From Pyropia haitanensis (taxonomy: Eukaryota > Rhodophyta > Bangiophyceae > Bangiales > Bangiaceae): a DNA stretch of 64,000 bases. Below the pieces are notes generated by a model, which made no database searches, was not told the origin of the DNA, and saw only the letters and a program-made list of their open reading frames with translations. Of the stretch, positions 20,724 to 32,175 are shown one piece after another. Positions within the stretch are counted from its first letter, which is position 1, and each line of letters starts with the position of its first letter. A program made the translations under genes and the position numbers. The DNA is taken from positions 3,274,842-3,338,841 of the forward strand of contig SDUX01000006.1 of NCBI GenBank assembly GCA_008729055.1, read 5' to 3'.

Positions 20724-22210
20724 ATGAATATCTTTCGGATTGCGGGAGACATGAGCCATGTGGCGTCCATCGCCATACTGCTGCTCAAGATGAAGACGTC
20801 GCGCAACTGTGCGGGTAGGTGTGGAGGGGCTCGTGTCTGTGGGGAAGAGGTGGGGGAGGTGGGGGAGGTGGGGGAGGTGGGGGCTGTGGGGGCTGTGGGG
20901 GCTGTGGGGGAGGTGGGGGAGGTTGGGGAGGTGGGGGAGGTGGGGGAGGTGGGGGGGGAGAGGGGGGTTGGGGGGTGCCGCTTTGATGAATGTGGCCGCC
21001 AACTGGCTCTGCCTGGTGATTTGTGCACTGGTTGATGCCGCGTTTGTTGGGCGAGTGCGCTGGCGTAGTGGTGGGCGTCGTGGCTACCAGTCGAGGTCGC
21101 AGCAGCAGTGGGGGGCTGCCACAGTCCGCTTGTGTTGCGCTGGTTGTCGACTCTGACGAATTGTTGTGTCTTTTGTACCGTGGACACCACTGGCTTCGCT
21201 TGGCTTCTCGTCGTCGTTGTCCGGACTTCTTCCACTCTCGCCGACCGGCCCTCACCGCCGGCCCCCCCTTTCCCCTTGTATCTCTCAGGAATCTCCCTCA
21301 AGACGCAAGAGCTGTACGCCCTTGTTTTTCTCACGCGGTACGTGGACCTGCTCTTCACCAACCCCCTGCGGTCCCCCCTGACCACGTACAACACGGTCAT
21401 GAAGATCCTCTTCATCTCCTCCTCCCTCTACATCGTGCACCAGATGCGCACCCGCTACGTGCACACGTACAACGCGGCGGCCGACGCGTTTCGGGTGCCC
21501 TTCTTGGTCGGGCCCGCTGCGGTCGCGGCGTTGCTCTTTCACCTCAAGAACACGGTCGTCGAGGTGGTGTGGGCCTTCTCTATCTTCCTCGAGGCTGTCG
21601 CGATCATGCCGCAGCTGTTCCTCCTCCAAAAGACGGGGGAGGTGGAGAACATTACGAGCCACTACATCGCCGCGCTCGGCGCATACCGCGCGCTGTACGC
21701 GGTCAACTGGGTGTGGCGCGCGTTTTGGGAGCCGGGCTACCGGCAGTGGCTTGCATGGACGGCGGGCGTGGTACAGACGGTGCTGTACGCCGACTTCTTT
21801 TACCACTACATCAAGAGGTACGTGTGGGACGCCTTGGCGAGGGATGGGAGAGGGTGCCGCGCGCATGTGTGGCCGGGGCGGACCGCTGGACTGCCTTGCG
21901 GCTGGCCGTGGTGTCGGTTGGGCGACCTTGTGCAGACGGCGCTCTGCAGCCGTTTGGCAGGCACGCAGCCGCTTGACGGCGGCTAGTGCTGAGCTACGAG
22001 CTGGAGCCAGTTCCCGGCGCGTTCCCTGTCGCGATGTATCGGGCCTCACCGGGTCAACCTCGCGTCTTGTGTATCTGCCAGAGTGCTGCTTCGGGTGGTC
22101 TTACTGACGTTCCTTATCAACTCGCTCGATGCTCTTTTTCCTCTGGGTTGCTGTCGCCTCTTCCGTGCCACAGCAAGCGGCAGGGGAAGAAGCTCAAGTT
22201 GCCACCCTAA
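20724..22210 (+). CDS. ERD2: ER lumen protein-retaining (KDEL) receptor
   Basis: A seven-helix Golgi/ER membrane receptor that binds escaped ER proteins carrying a C-terminal K/HDEL signal and returns them in COPI vesicles. Three exons: 20724-20814, 21289-21817 and 22174-22210 (218 residues; typical 212-220). All splice sites are GT-AG with consistent phases (1, then 2). The start MNIFRIAGDMSHVASI is typical, as are CAGISLKTQELYALVF, TRYVDL, and the signature ENITSHYIAALGAYRALY. The last intron splits the tail, which reads YIK then SKRQGKKLKLPP, giving the di-lysine-type C-terminus expected for COPI retrieval. Intron 1 carries a G-rich 9-bp minisatellite. Nothing is missing from the family core. 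Confidence 0.96.
20851..20957 (+). repeat. 9-bp G-rich minisatellite in KDEL receptor intron 1
   Basis: About twelve units of GGTGGGGGA, three of them varied to GCTGTGGGG, on the sense strand inside intron 1. Each unit holds a run of four or five G, so the tract could form G-quadruplexes in DNA or pre-mRNA. Confidence 0.85.
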
Positions 22211-22823
22211 GGAGCGCCGCACCGCCCTTTTTGTGCGCCCTGCGTGAGCACACTTCTTGTGTTACGTGTGTGTGTGGCCCCGCCCTCCGTCAGCACAGGT
22301 CGTGCGGTATGTTCACTTTCCTCTCGTGTTGCGCCCTGCCTGGCTCACCAGTCCCGTTTGCAGCCGTTTATTTCGTTGTTCCGACGGTGCGTGTGCGCAG
22401 AGTCCGCGTGGCGACCTCAGCACCGCCCATGCCGACGTCAGCAACCCCCCGCGGCTACACGAACGGTGCCCACGGTGATGTTGGCAAGCACAAGTGCTCT
22501 GGATTCCCGCCATCGTCAGTGGAAAGCACAGCAATCGCGCCGCGTTGCCGCCCTGCCCCAGTCCTGGCGCCGGCGGGACATGGTCGCCGTGCCGCCCGTG
22601 CGAGCTGTGGGCGCCCAAATCCGACGAGCCAGCTGCCCGGGCCACAAACACCAGACCGCAGCCACCGCCCCTCACGACAGGTCCATCCTCTCGAGAAGCG
22701 GGCACCCCGCCGAGCAACACCCCAAAAAGCCATGGAAGTCTCCCACGGACCGCTCCACACTCCCCCATCCCCTGCCTCGCTTCTAATAGCCCCAACCCCG
22801 CCGCATAGGTCCGCCGCCCCCGC
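22211..22823. other. Convergent intergenic region
   Basis: Lies between the KDEL receptor 3' end (+) and the DOHH 3' end (-). It is of moderate GC and lacks long G/C runs. No gene or RNA is recognised; it should hold both polyadenylation regions. Confidence 0.5.
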
Positions 22824-23897
22824 CTATGTCGCCGCCACGCCCGTCGGCTTCCCCCCCTCCGCAACAACGTGTGTGTAGTGGAGCTCCCCCGCGTCGCCCA
22901 GCCATTCACTCATATCCAGGGCCACCTCACAGCTCTCCCGCACGACCGCCTCCCCCTCCGCGTCGCCCGTGTACCCCCGCAGCAGCGCCTCGACGTCGGC
23001 CCCCCCAATGGCGCCCAGCGCCTCGGCCGCCTCGTGGCGCACCATTGGCGGCGCGTCCGCCGACGCGAGCACCCCCGCCAGTGGCCCCACCGCCCGCCGT
23101 GGCGCCATCTGGCCGAGCACGTAGCACACCTCGTGGCGGAGGAGCGCCGAGTCGGCCGCGTCCGCCGCCGCCGCGCACAGCGCGTCGACCGCCGCGTCCT
23201 CGTCGGCGGTACCACGGGCCGCACGGAGCGCAAAGAGCGCCGCGTAGCGGCTCGCCAGCGGCGCACCCGTCGACGACAGGTCCGCCGCCCAGTCCGCGAC
23301 GCTGCGCGCCGCGGCGGCGGGGGTGGACGGCACGACCACGGGGTCCACCGAGTGGAAGGCGGGGTCCGCCCCGCCGCTGCCGCCGCCGCCGCCGCCGCCG
23401 CCGCCAGTGGTTCCCGCCGCCGCCGCGGCGGCCGGCGGGTCCCCTGCGGCAGCCGCCCCACCACCCCCACCGCCGCTGCCGCCGTCCCCGGCGGCCGCGC
23501 CCAGCCGCGCCAGCGCGAGCACGCACGTCTCCCGCACCTCCACCCGCTCATCGGCCAGGTAGCGCGTCAGCAGCGGCACCGCCGCGGGGTCCCCAATCGC
23601 GCCCAGCGCCTCGGCCGCCTCGTGGCGGACCATCACGTCCTCGGCGGTGTCCTCGAGAACCCCCCCCAGTACCCCCGCCGCGCCCGCGTCCTGCATTTGT
23701 CCCAGCGCGTAGGCCGCCTCGTGGCGGACGAGCGCCGACGGGTCCCGCGTGAGGAGCGCGGCCAGCGGCGCCCGCGTCGCCGGCCCGGCGGGCAGCCCGC
23801 GGAGCGCAAAGATGCCGCGCATCCGATGCGCGACGGGCGCGCCGGGCCGGAGGATGGCGGAGGTGAGGGCGGGGAGGGAGTCGGCGGTGATGGACAT
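22824..23897 (-). CDS. DOHH: Deoxyhypusine hydroxylase (DOHH)
   Basis: A diiron HEAT-repeat enzyme that hydroxylates the deoxyhypusine residue of translation factor eIF5A, completing hypusine. Intronless, ATG at 23897, 357 residues (usual about 300). Four His-Glu iron-ligand pairs are all present: H59-E60 (VRHEAAYALGQM), H92-E93 (VRHEAAEALGAIG), H255-E256 (LRHEVCYVLGQM) and H288-E289 (VRHEAAEALGAIG), in the family's two-plus-two arrangement. The extra length is a Gly/Ala-rich linker between the two HEAT halves, encoded by CCG repeats around 23380-23500. The C-terminus has the conserved RESC.VALDM. The start is the first ATG of the conserved frame; a G run lies just upstream. Confidence 0.95.
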   Translation of the reverse strand: MSITADSLPALTSAILRPGAPVAHRMRGIFALRGLPAGPATRAPLAALLTRDPSALVRHEAAYALGQMQDAGAAGVLGGVLEDTAEDVMVRHEAAEALGAIGDPAAVPLLTRYLADERVEVRETCVLALARLGAAAGDGGSGGGGGGAAAAGDPPAAAAAAGTTGGGGGGGGGSGGADPAFHSVDPVVVPSTPAAAARSVADWAADLSSTGAPLASRYAALFALRAARGTADEDAAVDALCAAAADAADSALLRHEVCYVLGQMAPRRAVGPLAGVLASADAPPMVRHEAAEALGAIGGADVEALLRGYTGDAEGEAVVRESCEVALDMSEWLGDAGELHYTHVVAEGGKPTGVAAT

Positions 23898-24565
23898 GGT
23901 GGGGGAGGGGGGGGGGGGACGGACCCGCAGCAGGTGAAGGCGCGACGGAACCGCAGCAGGTGGAGGGGGGACGGACCGCAGCAGGTGGAGGAGGGATGGA
24001 ACCGCAACAGGTGGATGTTGGGGGAGGGAGGGAGGTGGCAAAGGACAACGGCAGGAAACAGCGGGGCGCGTCGACGGCCGATAGCTTTAAGGGGCACCGT
24101 AGCGGCGGGCGGCAGTTGCCGGCGCGACGCAGACGGCAGCGTCGGCTTCCAGGCGAAAACGGTGACCCGCCTTGACGCGCTGCCGCACGATGTCGAGCCG
24201 TCGCTCGCTCGCCGACGACGACACTGCACGAGTGCCACTTTCCTCGCACATTGGGCTTGTCCCGCCCAGCTCGGAGCAATTCCCCCGGCAGTGGTGTTGC
24301 AAACGCGCTCTCCGCACAGGGAATGTACTTTGTGCACACAAGCGCGCCGCGTGTGGGCTCGACAGCCACGTGGCCGCAGCGACGCGCGAGCCGGGAGAGA
24401 GGATTGGGCGCGGCTGGCGGCTTCCGTCCGACGAACGCATCAGCCGCTCTCTGCGCGCCTTCCCCCCCCCCCCGCCCGTGTCCCCCCTCTGCTCCCCCCA
24501 TCGGTCCTCCCCCCACGTCGCCCGCCGTCACCCTCGCACCCCCCCCCCCACCACGCCCACCCACG
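23898..24565. other. Divergent intergenic region between DOHH and Nup88-like genes
   Basis: A shared promoter region of 668 bp. Contains repeated GGAACCGCAGCAGGTGGA-like units at about 23920-24015 (four imperfect copies of about 25-30 bp) directly upstream of DOHH. A C/T-rich stretch lies just before the Nup88-like start. No TATA box is seen. Confidence 0.5.
23920..24017 (+). repeat. Imperfect short tandem repeat upstream of DOHH
   Basis: Four related copies containing (A)CCGCA(G/A)CAGGTG, spaced about 25-35 bp. They lie 25-120 bp upstream of the DOHH start codon, so could be promoter or 5' UTR elements. Function is not known. Confidence 0.55.
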
Positions 24566-25102
24566 ATGCAAGGCCTGCTCGCCGACTGGCGCGACCGCCT
24601 CGCGGCCACGTCGGCGCGCCTCGCCCGCGGCGCGCCGCCGCCGCCCGCCGCCGCCATTGTCGCCGCCGTCACGGTGCCGACGCCGCGGGGGCCGGCGCTC
24701 GTTGCCGTGTCGGGGAGCGGCGGGATCCACGTCGCGGGGCTCCACCCGCCACCCGTCACCGCGGCGGCCACCGGCGGCGGCGGCGGTGGTGGCGGCGGCG
24801 ACCGCGGCGGCGACACGGGCGGTGGTGGCGGCGGTGGTGGCGGCGGTGGCGCCGCCGCACCGGGCGTGACGGCAGCGGCGGCGGCGACGGCGGCGGCGTT
24901 GCCGCCGCTGCGGCCCGCAGGGTCGGTCGGCCACGCCGTCACCGCGGCGGCGGCGTCGCCCCGCGGCGACGCGCTCGTCGTCTCCTCCCCGCGCGCCGTG
25001 TCCGTCGTGCCCCTCTGCCCCGCCGCCGCTGCCGCTGCCGCCGCCGCCGCCGCTGCTGCGGCGGCGGCAGACGGCGGCGGCGCGGCGGGTGGCGGCGCGG
25101 CG

Positions 25103-25142
<40 letters not shown>

Positions 25143-25878
25143 GGGACGCGGGCGTCGCGGCCGGCACCCCCGTGGCGGTGGCGGCCGCGCTCCTTGCCGC
25201 CCGCCCGCGGCTGCGGCTGGTCGCGGCGGCGTGGCACCCGCGGGCGGCGGGGGTGGTCGTCACGCTCACGTCTGACGCGGTGCTCCGCGCGTGGGACGCC
25301 TGGGGGGGTGGGGGAGAGGTGGCCGCCGCGGTGGGCGTGCGCCTGCCAGACGGTGGCGACGGTGGTAGGGGCGGCGGCGGCGGCGGTGCGGGGGTGGGTG
25401 CCGGCCCTGTCGGCGGGGGTGGCCGGGGGGGTGACGCCGGGGGTGGTGGGCGTGACGACGACGCCGCCGGCGACGGCGGGGGCGCCGCCGCCGGCGGCGG
25501 CGAGCCGGTGGCGTTTGCGTTTGGGGGGCGCCGCGGATGGGAGTGGCTCGCCGTGTACGTCCTCTACGCGGGCGGCTCGGTGGGGGTGGTGTGCCCGTGG
25601 GCGGTCGCGGGCGGGCGCCTGCCGGCGCGGGTGGGGCGGGAGCTGGCCGCCGCCGCCGCCGCGGCCGCTCGTGGGGGGGGGGGGGGCTGGGGGGGGGCGA
25701 CGCCGATGCCGCCGCCGCCGACGACGACGGCCACGGCGGGGGGGGGGGGGGGGGGCGCCCCGGCCGCCCACCGGGCCGCTCGTGGGCCGACCGCCAGGCG
25801 CGGGCGACCGCCCGCTTCCTCCGCACCGCGTGTCGGCCCGTCGCGGGCGGCGCCGAGGTGGCCGTCTCGCCGCCGCGG

Positions 25879-25913
<35 letters not shown>

Positions 25914-27471
25914 GGCGCCGCCGCCGCTGCCGGCGCTGCAGGGCCCCCTGTTTATTGAGGAGGAGTCCCGCCTGGGTGGCGACGCCGCGGACGGCGACGC
26001 CGGCGGCGGCGGCGGCCGCCGCGGCGGGCCGCCGCGGTGGACCGCCCTGCACGTCAGCGACGTGCGGGGCGTGCCGGTGCTGGCGCGCCTCCGCGCCGAC
26101 GGGGTGGTCGACGCGCTCGTCGCGACCGAGGCGGCCGAGCCGCTGTGGCGGCTGCCGCCGCCGGGCGCCGCTGGGGGGCGCCCCCGCGTCACCGCGGGCG
26201 GCTGGTCGGGGGGGCGGCCGCCGGCGGCGGCCGCGGCGGCGGCGGCGGCGGTGGGGGGGGGGGGGGGGGGGGGGGGGTCCTCCGACAGCGACAGCGCCGG
26301 CGACGGCGGGGCGGCCGCCGCCGACGCGGACCGCTGGGGCGACGCCCCCGCCGCCGCCGCCGCCGCCGCCGCCGCCCGCCGCGTGCGGTACGACGGCGGC
26401 GATGCGGCTGACGCGCCGCAGGCGCTGCCCCCCGCGGTGCTGCTGTACGAGCGTATACTGCTGCCCGTGACCGCCGCCGCCGCCGACGGCGGCGGCGACG
26501 CGGCGGCGGGGGCGGCACCCCCCCCGCCGCCGCCGACGCTGACGCTCCTCCCGTCCCCCGCAGAGGTGCTGTACGTGGCCACCACCCCCGGCGGCGCCTT
26601 CCTCCTCCACCTCCCCTGGGCGGCCGCGCTGGCCGACGCGGCGGCGCTCGCCGCCGCGCCGCCGTCCACGCTGTCGCCGCTGCTGACGCGGCTGCCGCGG
26701 CCGGCGGCCGCCGCGCCGCCCATTGTCGCCGCCCGCCTCGTGCCGCTGCCGTCGCCGCTGCCGCCCGTCGTGGTCACCATTGACGCGCGCCTCGGCCTGG
26801 CCGCGTCGGGGCCGCTGGCGCTGCCGGCGGGCGTCCCGGCGTGGGGCCTCCCGCCGCTCGTTGCCGCCGCCGCCGCCGCGGACAGCGGCGCCCCCGACGG
26901 CGGGTCGGCCGCGGGGGCGCTGCTGCGGCGCGCGCCGCCGGCGCCGCCCCCCCCCCCCCCGCCGACCTCTCCGCGTGGCGGCTCGTCGACGGCGGCGGCG
27001 GCGGCCCGCCGGCGGCGGCGGCACTCGCCACCGCCGCCGCCGGCGGCGCGGCCGCGTCGGCGCTCCTCGCCACCCTAGAGGCCCACGTCGACACGCTCGC
27101 GGCGGTGCGGCCGCCCCCCGGCGTTGCGCCCCGCGCGCTCGCCGCCCTCGCCGACCGTGCCGCCGCGGCCGTCGACGCGACCGCCGCGGCGGCCGCCGCC
27201 GCGGCAGCCGCCGACGCCGCGACCGCCGACCTTGCCGCGCGGGGCGCGGCGGCGGCGGCGGCGGCGGCGGCGCTCGCCGCGCGCGCGGCGGCGGTGGCGG
27301 CGGCCGCGCGGGGGGCGGCGGGCACCGCGACGGCGGCGGAGCGCGCCTGGGGGGGCGCCCTCCACTCGCGCCGGCGGCGGCTGCGGCGGCACCGCGAGCG
27401 CGCCGCCGAGCTGGGCGCGGCGGTGGGGGTGGCGGCGGCGGCGGCGGCGGCGTCGGCCGCCACAGCGGGGC

Positions 27472-27502
<31 letters not shown>

Positions 27503-27625
27503 CTCCCGCCAGAGGACGTGGCGCGCGTGCGGGCGGCGCTGCTGGCACAGGCGGCGGGGCTCGAGGCCGCGACGGAGGCGAGCGCCGCGCTGTGGCGGGC
27601 GGTGGGGGATGTGGGTGGCGGTTGA
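24566..27625 (+). CDS. Nup88/Nup82-like nuclear pore protein
   Basis: Nup88 is a cytoplasmic-face nucleoporin: an N-terminal beta-propeller followed by a C-terminal coiled coil. From the ATG at 24566, propeller blade motifs typical of the family appear: VAAAWHPRAAGVVVTLTSD, LRAWDAW, VAFAFGGRRGWEWLAVYVLY with GGSVGVVCPW, then LQGPLFIEEE, PVLARLRADGVVDALV and LLYERILLP. The C-terminal third is an Ala-rich coiled coil ending LPPEDVARVRAALLAQA.. with TGA at 27623-27625. The frame changes at least three times, at homopolymers: G runs 25673-25686 or 25738-25755, C run 26947-26960, and G run 27472-27500. No single frame covers the gene, so the true exon structure is uncertain. The family call rests on the blade motifs, WERFTVY-like in other species. 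Confidence 0.72.
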
Positions 27626-28222
27626 GGGCGTGGAGGGGGGGGTGGGGGGGTGGGGGGGGGGGGGGGGGAAGGTGGCGACAGCCAGACAGAGGTGGGTGGG
27701 GAAGCGCCGAGAGGACCCAGAGGGGGCGCTGTCTACGTCGGGGTCTTGGGAGAGGGGGGGGGGGAGGGGGGGGTAGCGGCGGGCGTTTGGCGGCGACGGC
27801 GATCCATCGGGCGGGAGGCCACCCGCGGCGGGCGCGGCCGCCTGTCTTTCTTTCGGCGGCGCGCAGGACTGTCGGCGTTGCCACCGCGGGGAGCGACAGT
27901 GCCAGCGGTGGCCGGTACCCCCTCCGCACGGCAAGCATATACCCCGCCGCGGGTCGGTGGTCACTGCGCAGCGACAAGGCTGGCAGGCGGTGGGGGGTAC
28001 GCGGGTGGCACCACCGGCACGCCCCTACCGACACGGTCCGAGCAGGGGGGGGGGGCGGGCGGACGGGTGGGGCCCGAGCGGAACAGCCCCGCCACGGGCC
28101 GCGCCGCCCATCGCTCTCCCTGGCGGGTGCCCAGCGCGCACCCGGCCGACCACCACTGCTCGTACCCACCAAGGCACGAGCGAGGGGGGACACGGAAACC
28201 GCAACGCCCAACGCCTTGCGGT

Positions 28223-28263
<41 letters not shown>

Positions 28264-29061
28264 GCGCGCGGCCACCGACGCTGCCGCCGCCGCCGGCCGA
28301 CGGTGGGACGGCGTGTGCGGGCGCGCCGCCGCCGCTGCGCGTGGCCCGCCACCCCCCCGTTTCTTCCCCCCGCCACGGGTGGGGGGCCACCGTGGTGGGG
28401 GGGGCAGCGGCGGTAGGGGGCGGCGGGCGGGAGAGCCAACGACGACAAAAAAAAAAAAAAAAAAAAACGCTGCCGCCGGCCGGTGGCGCATCCGCCGTCG
28501 CGGCCGGCGGCGGGTCCACCGCGGGACACAAACATCGTCACGCGCACACATACATGCACACACACAGACCGTCACACCCACACCCACACGAGTAAGACAA
28601 GCCAGGGGGGGGGAGGGGTGGCGCCCGCCGCCGTGGCCACCCCTCCCCCCCCCCCAGACCCCCCCCCCCCACTCTGTCACACAAAACAAGAGGAACAAAA
28701 AGAAAAAAAAAAAGAACAAAAAACGAGCCACGCCAGTCACCGCCCCACCCCCGCCGCCCCATCGTCACACGCCGCCGCCGCCGCGCTCCAAACGCGGCGC
28801 GACCCCGCCGCCGCCGCCCAGGCCAGCCCGCCAGCCGACCACCGCCGGCCGACCCCCCACCCCCCGCCCGCGCCACCCGCCGTCACCACTGCCGCCGCCG
28901 CCACCACCAGCCGCCCGCCACCCGCCGCCCGCCACCCGCCACCCGCCGCCGACGCGCCGCCGCCCCCACCCCCCCGCCCGCCGTCGCGGCCGCCACCGGC
29001 GCTCCTCCCCCCCCCCCCCACGGGCCGCCGCGGCCGCACCGCCGCGGCGGCCGCCGCGCCC
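27626..29061. other. Convergent intergenic region with simple repeats
   Basis: Lies between the 3' ends of the Nup88-like gene (+) and the carrier (-). Contains G runs, a CCG repeat at about 28222-28262, a 21-base A run at 28447-28467, CA-rich sequence at 28540-28590 and a second A-rich stretch at 28680-28720. No coding sequence is recognised. The A runs are not preceded by any retrotransposon-like sequence that I can identify. Confidence 0.5.
28447..28467. repeat. Poly-A run of 21 bases
   Basis: A pure A tract in otherwise GC-rich DNA. It may be a polyadenylation-related or processed-retroposon relic, but no supporting feature such as a target duplication was seen. Confidence 0.8.
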
Positions 29062-30302
29062 TCACGCCGGGCGGGCGTAGAAGCGCGCGACGCGCGCGAC
29101 GGAGCGGCGGCGGGCCGACGCGACCCCCCCCCCCCCCCTCGCGCACGGCGTGGCCGCGTGCGCGGCCACGTCCGCCACCGCCGCGACCCGGCGGGGTACC
29201 CCCCCCCTCCCGCCCGCGGGGCGCCCAGCCCCCCGCCCCCGGCCCCCCCCCGGCCCGCCACCGCCGCCGCCGCGTGCACCCGCTTGACCGCCTCGTACGC
29301 ACCAAAAAAAAACGCCGCCGACGCGCCCGTGTAGGCGGCGCGTGGGAGGACGCCCCGGAACAGCGTCGCCGGCCCGTCGACGCGCACCGACTGGACGGCG
29401 GCGTGGAGGAGGTTGGCGTAGAGGTTGCCCGCGCCGCCCCGCTGCGCCATCATGCGCGTCTTGAGCAGGTCCAGCGGCGTCGTTGCCGCGCCGGTAATCG
29501 CGCCCGACGCCGCGCCGAGCGCGACGGCCACGGGGGTGGACAGCGGCGTCGTGGTGGCCGTGCCGGCCGTCCCGGCGGGCCGGCCGCGCCGGTCAGCCAC
29601 CACGTCGGTGGTGCCGGCGCCCGACGCGGCGGCGCCAATGCCCGACGCGAGCAGCCGCGCCTTTAGAGCCTCGTACACGCCCAGCTGCACCGCCCGCGCG
29701 GGCAGGTCCCGCGCGAGCAGCGCCCAGTACCCCTGGTAAAACGCGGCAGGCCCGTCCGAGCGCGCCATCACCCGCACCGCGGTGAGCGCATTGGGGTACA
29801 CCCCCGTCTGGAGCTTTTGCTTGATCACCTCTGCCGGCGCCAGCCACAAGCTCCCCACCGCGTCGCCAATACACGCGGCGAGCACCAGCCGCCGGCGGCG
29901 CGATAGCCCCGGCGCCCGCTCCGCGAGCACCTCCTTGGCCACCTCGTACGAGCCAAACGTGAGCGCCCCGTACGGCAGCGCGCCGACCACCGCCGGCGCC
30001 AGCCCCGCGTACCAGTCGCCCGCCGCGGCGAGCGACGACCGCACCACCGACGGGCGGGTGGTGTGCATGATCTGCAGGCGCGTCTTGAGCGCGTCGAGCG
30101 GGAGGAGCGCCGAGACGACCGCCGCCTGCGCGACGGCGCCGTCGGCGAGGGGCGTCCGCGCGCCGCGGACGGCGGCGGTGAAGGCGTCGAGGGCGGCCGC
30201 CGCGCCGGCAATGGGGGGGGATGAGCGCAGCCGGTCGGTGGGGGAGGGGGGGGGGGGGGGAGGGGGGGGGGGCGGAAGGGAGCGCTCACCAAAGAAACCC
30301 AT
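29062..30302 (-). CDS. Mitochondrial carrier (SLC25), SAM-carrier-like
   Basis: An inner-membrane transporter with three repeats of about 100 residues. ATG at 30302 (MGFFGERS). The three signature motifs are PLDALKTRLQ, PAEVIKQKLQ and PLDLLKTRMM, each followed by an aromatic-Gly patch (WYAGLAP, FYQGYWAL, LFRGVLPR). Segments such as VVGALPYGALTFGSYEVAKE, LLARDLPARAVQLGVYE and FFFGAYEAVKRV resemble S-adenosylmethionine carriers (Pet8/SLC25A26) more than ADP/ATP or phosphate carriers; substrate is therefore inference. A Pro-rich stretch after residue 8 and a loop insertion before repeat 3 are unusual. The C-terminus probably shifts frame at the C run 29199-29207 and ends RFYARPA with TGA at 29064-29062; without the shift the frame runs on into low-complexity sequence. 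Confidence 0.88.
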
Positions 30303-31100
30303 TGCAAACGAGGCAGTGGTGGCGGGGGGGGGACGGAGGGGGAGGGGGAGAGAGGGGGGAGGGAGGGGGGGGGGGGAGGGGGAGGAGCAGAGGGAGGACG
30401 AGGGGGGGAAGAAGCGGTGCGAGGGGCACGAGCAAACCGGAGCAGGGGGGGGGGGGAAGAGAGAAGACGAGGCAGGCCAGGGGGGGAGAAAGACAGGGGC
30501 GGGAAGGGAGGGAGCAAGACGGGACAAACGGGAGGCGGGAGCGAGGGGGAGGGAAGGGGCGGGTGGCGGGCCACCACACGTCGATCACACGCGTACGCAC
30601 GTACGTACGTACGTACGCACGGGCGGCGGGGCGGGCGAGCGCGGCGGCGGCGGCCACGCCGACGGGCCACGCCGGTCGGCGCGGCGGGGGGTCGCGGCCG
30701 GCCCGCGCGCGCGAGACGCACCGGGCGGAGATCCCCGCGGGCGGCCCGCCAGGTGCGCTCCCGACCGGGGGGGGGGTGCGGACGCTGCGGCGGTGGCACC
30801 CCCCCCCCCCGGCGTCCCGCCACAGAAAGGGGTGGGGGAGGGGGGGGGGTGGGCCTCCCGCCAAGTCATCCCCCGGCGCTCCCAGACAGAAGCGGGGGAC
30901 AGCCGCGTACGCGAAGGGGGGGGGGGGGGGGGGGGTGGGGGTCGAGGGCACCGCCGCCGCCCCCACCCCCCCCCCCTTGACGGCCCCTGTGGGCGGGGGG
31001 GAGGGGGGGGGCGGGGAGCGCTCGGGCGGCGGCGCTCCTCGCCGGCGGCTGCCGAGCTCGCCGCCCCCCCGTCGGCCGTGCGCGAGGTGGTGGCGGCGGC

Positions 31101-31138
<38 letters not shown>

Positions 31139-32175
31139 GGGACGCGTGCCGCCTCGTGGGAGCGCCCGGACGGCGCTGCGGTTGGCTGGCGGCGGGGCGG
31201 GAGCCGACGAGCCGCGACGGGGTGCGGGGGGGGGGGGGGGGGGGACGGGGCGGTGGCGGTGGCGGCGTCGTGACGAACCGACGCGTGGGGGATCGGCGCG
31301 CCCAATCTGTCTGGGAAATCTGGGCTGCCAGAGGTTTGGCTGGACGGGTGGGCGCTGGCGGTGGCGGCGGTGACGGTGGGGGCGGCGATCGGACGGGTGA
31401 ACGGGGTGCGGATGGTGGGGCGGCGCCACTGTGTCGATCTGTGCGTCTTCTTTGTTGAGGAATGAAACGATCGTCGGGCGGCAAGCCTGCGATTTTCACG
31501 CGAGCTGGGTGGCCGTAGCTACGTACGAGGGGTGGACGCCCGGCGGGAGGACGGAGGCACGATCTTGGCAGCAGCGGCGTGCACGCCGACAGGCGGCCCC
31601 ACCCGCCGGGTCAACAAAACGCCTGTCGTCCTGGAGCTGTTCTTCCCACGTGCACCCCCCCCGTCGGCGTCGCAGCGGCAGCGGCCTTCTCTTCTCCATC
31701 TCCGACGAGGAGGAGCGCGGCGGAAGCCGAGGCGTTGGCGCGAGCAATCAGCCCGGCCGCGAGGGTGTTCACGTCCACCGTCTTTGTCCTCGTCCGTCCC
31801 GTTGACCTGCACCTTTGTACGGCGGTCACAGGCACCCCCGTGCGTACCGCCTCTGTGGTCGCCCCGAGATGCCGGTGGCGCCACCCCAACCTCTCTATAC
31901 GCGCACCCAGTAGGGCGCGACACTCAACAACATCGGCTTCACAAGAAAAAACCAAAAAATATATATACGTGCCGACGCGGTCCCGCCAGCGTACGTCTAC
32001 AGCTATCCTCTCACGGCTCCCACCGCCGCTGCCCGCCATACCCGCTCTCCCTCCCGCCTGCCAAAGGCGGCCGCTTGCATGGCCGGCAACAACCGCCGGC
32101 TGCGCGCCCCCCCCTCAACCCCCCCCTCCCCACCTTCTTCCCTAGGGAGCGGGGCGTCGGTCCTCACCGGCCGCC
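30303..32175. other. Intergenic, G-rich low complexity
   Basis: Upstream of the carrier gene (-) and downstream of the secreted protein gene (-). 30240-31300 is dominated by G runs and CGG repeats. An ACGT microsatellite lies at 30593-30620. From 31400 composition is more balanced; an AT-rich stretch with ATATATATA lies at about 31958-31972. No gene is recognised on either strand. Confidence 0.55.
30593..30620. repeat. ACGT tetranucleotide microsatellite
   Basis: About six ACGT/ACGC units forming a self-complementary tract. Each unit is a palindrome. Confidence 0.85.

Noticed and set aside
20851..20957. Regular repeats as a possible CRISPR array
   Set aside because: Units are 9 bp, directly adjacent without spacers, and lie in a spliceosomal intron of a eukaryotic gene.
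28447..28720. A-runs as tails of processed retroposons
   Set aside because: No upstream coding or LINE/SINE-like sequence and no target-site duplication could be seen.
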